From the NCBI GenBank assembly GCA_021806845.1, contig JAKAPV010000206.1:1-5438 (forward strand): a stretch of DNA of 5,438 bases, given 5' to 3'. Every line of letters starts with the position of its first letter. Position 1 is the first letter of the stretch. This DNA comes from Bacillota bacterium (GTDB taxonomy: Bacteria; Bacillota; Sulfobacillia; JAJZYS01; JAJYTV01). A model generated the notes under the pieces. The model was not told the origin of the DNA. It saw only the letters and a list, made by a program, of their open reading frames with translations, and did no database searches. This document shows, in pieces, positions 5,270 through 5,438 of this stretch. The translations under genes were made by a program, and so were the position numbers.

Positions 5270-5438
5270 TTGCAGCGCACCGCAACCGCATCCCGCAGCG
5301 ACTGGGCGACCGGCGTCCTGCGGCCGCTGATCGGCCGCTTGGGCCTTGGCTTTGTGATGATCTGGTTCGGCGTCGGGGAGCTCTGGCAGCCCAGCCAGTG
5401 GACAGGGTACATCCCGGGCTTTCTGCACGGCCTACCGC
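5270..5438 (+). CDS. DoxX-like membrane protein, N-terminal part
   Basis: An open frame starts at TTG 5270, ten nt after the previous stop, and runs 56 codons to the window edge without a stop. A GTGAGG about 8 nt upstream is a modest ribosome binding site that overlaps the previous gene's end. The translated part has a basic N-terminus, then RLGLGFVMIWFGVGELW and WTGYIPGFL. That resembles the first helix and following loop of DoxX/DoxD-like small membrane proteins (RxxLGxxFxWFGxxK...WxGYxP). Members are four-helix membrane proteins, several linked to quinone- or thiol-related redox. The assignment rests on one helix and its flank. The start codon is a choice by spacing. The gene is truncated by the window, not broken. 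Confidence 0.6.
   Translation, partial: MQRTATASRSDWATGVLRPLIGRLGLGFVMIWFGVGELWQPSQWTGYIPGFLHGLP

Noticed and set aside
3762..5330. Long plus-strand open frame (522 codons)
   Set aside because: It lies antisense to the ABC ATPase and leader and out of frame with the Ser-rich gene. The composition is Arg-rich and no domain is visible.
1..5438. CRISPR arrays, tRNAs, insertion sequences, att sites
   Set aside because: No regularly spaced direct repeats, cloverleaf-like segment, transposase or terminal inverted repeats were seen in the window.

Overview
This 5.4 kb window is GC-rich. It has strong Shine-Dalgarno sequences (AAGGAGG or GAGGAGG, 7-8 nt from the start), many GTG and TTG starts, and hairpin-type intrinsic terminators. 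The short-chain dehydrogenase and the MFS exporter look Bacillus-like. I infer a high-GC Gram-positive, most likely a Bacillota lineage; an actinobacterium or related phylum is not excluded. There is no rRNA or other taxonomic marker.

Layout. Positions 1-4600 hold one minus-strand transcription unit, read from right to left. It starts at a sigma-A-like promoter (4570-4598). A 25-codon leader peptide with a perfect SD follows (4461-4538). Next comes an intrinsic terminator (4407-4445) ending about 28 nt before the first structural gene. The structural genes are an ABC exporter ATPase (3582-4379), an ABC-2 permease (2776-3585, overlapping the ATPase by 4 nt), an SDR oxidoreductase (1942-2712), an MFS drug-efflux permease (679-1857) and a small TPR protein (78-638). 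A 17-bp terminator hairpin (16-57) closes the unit. A divergent plus-strand pair begins at 4678: a Ser-rich membrane-anchored or secreted protein (4678-5259), then the N-terminal part of a DoxX-like membrane protein that runs off the window (5270-5438).

The main result is the leader of the minus-strand operon. A short translated ORF sits between the promoter and a terminator placed directly ahead of an ABC drug-exporter gene. The last codons of the leader can pair with the 5' arm of that terminator to form a competing antiterminator (4435-4480). This is the architecture of ribosome-mediated transcription attenuation, as known for inducible resistance to ribosome-targeting antibiotics. I infer that a drug-stalled ribosome on the leader switches on a multi-gene module of two efflux systems, an oxidoreductase and a TPR accessory protein. 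The leader elements are seen directly; the inducer and the mechanism are inferred.
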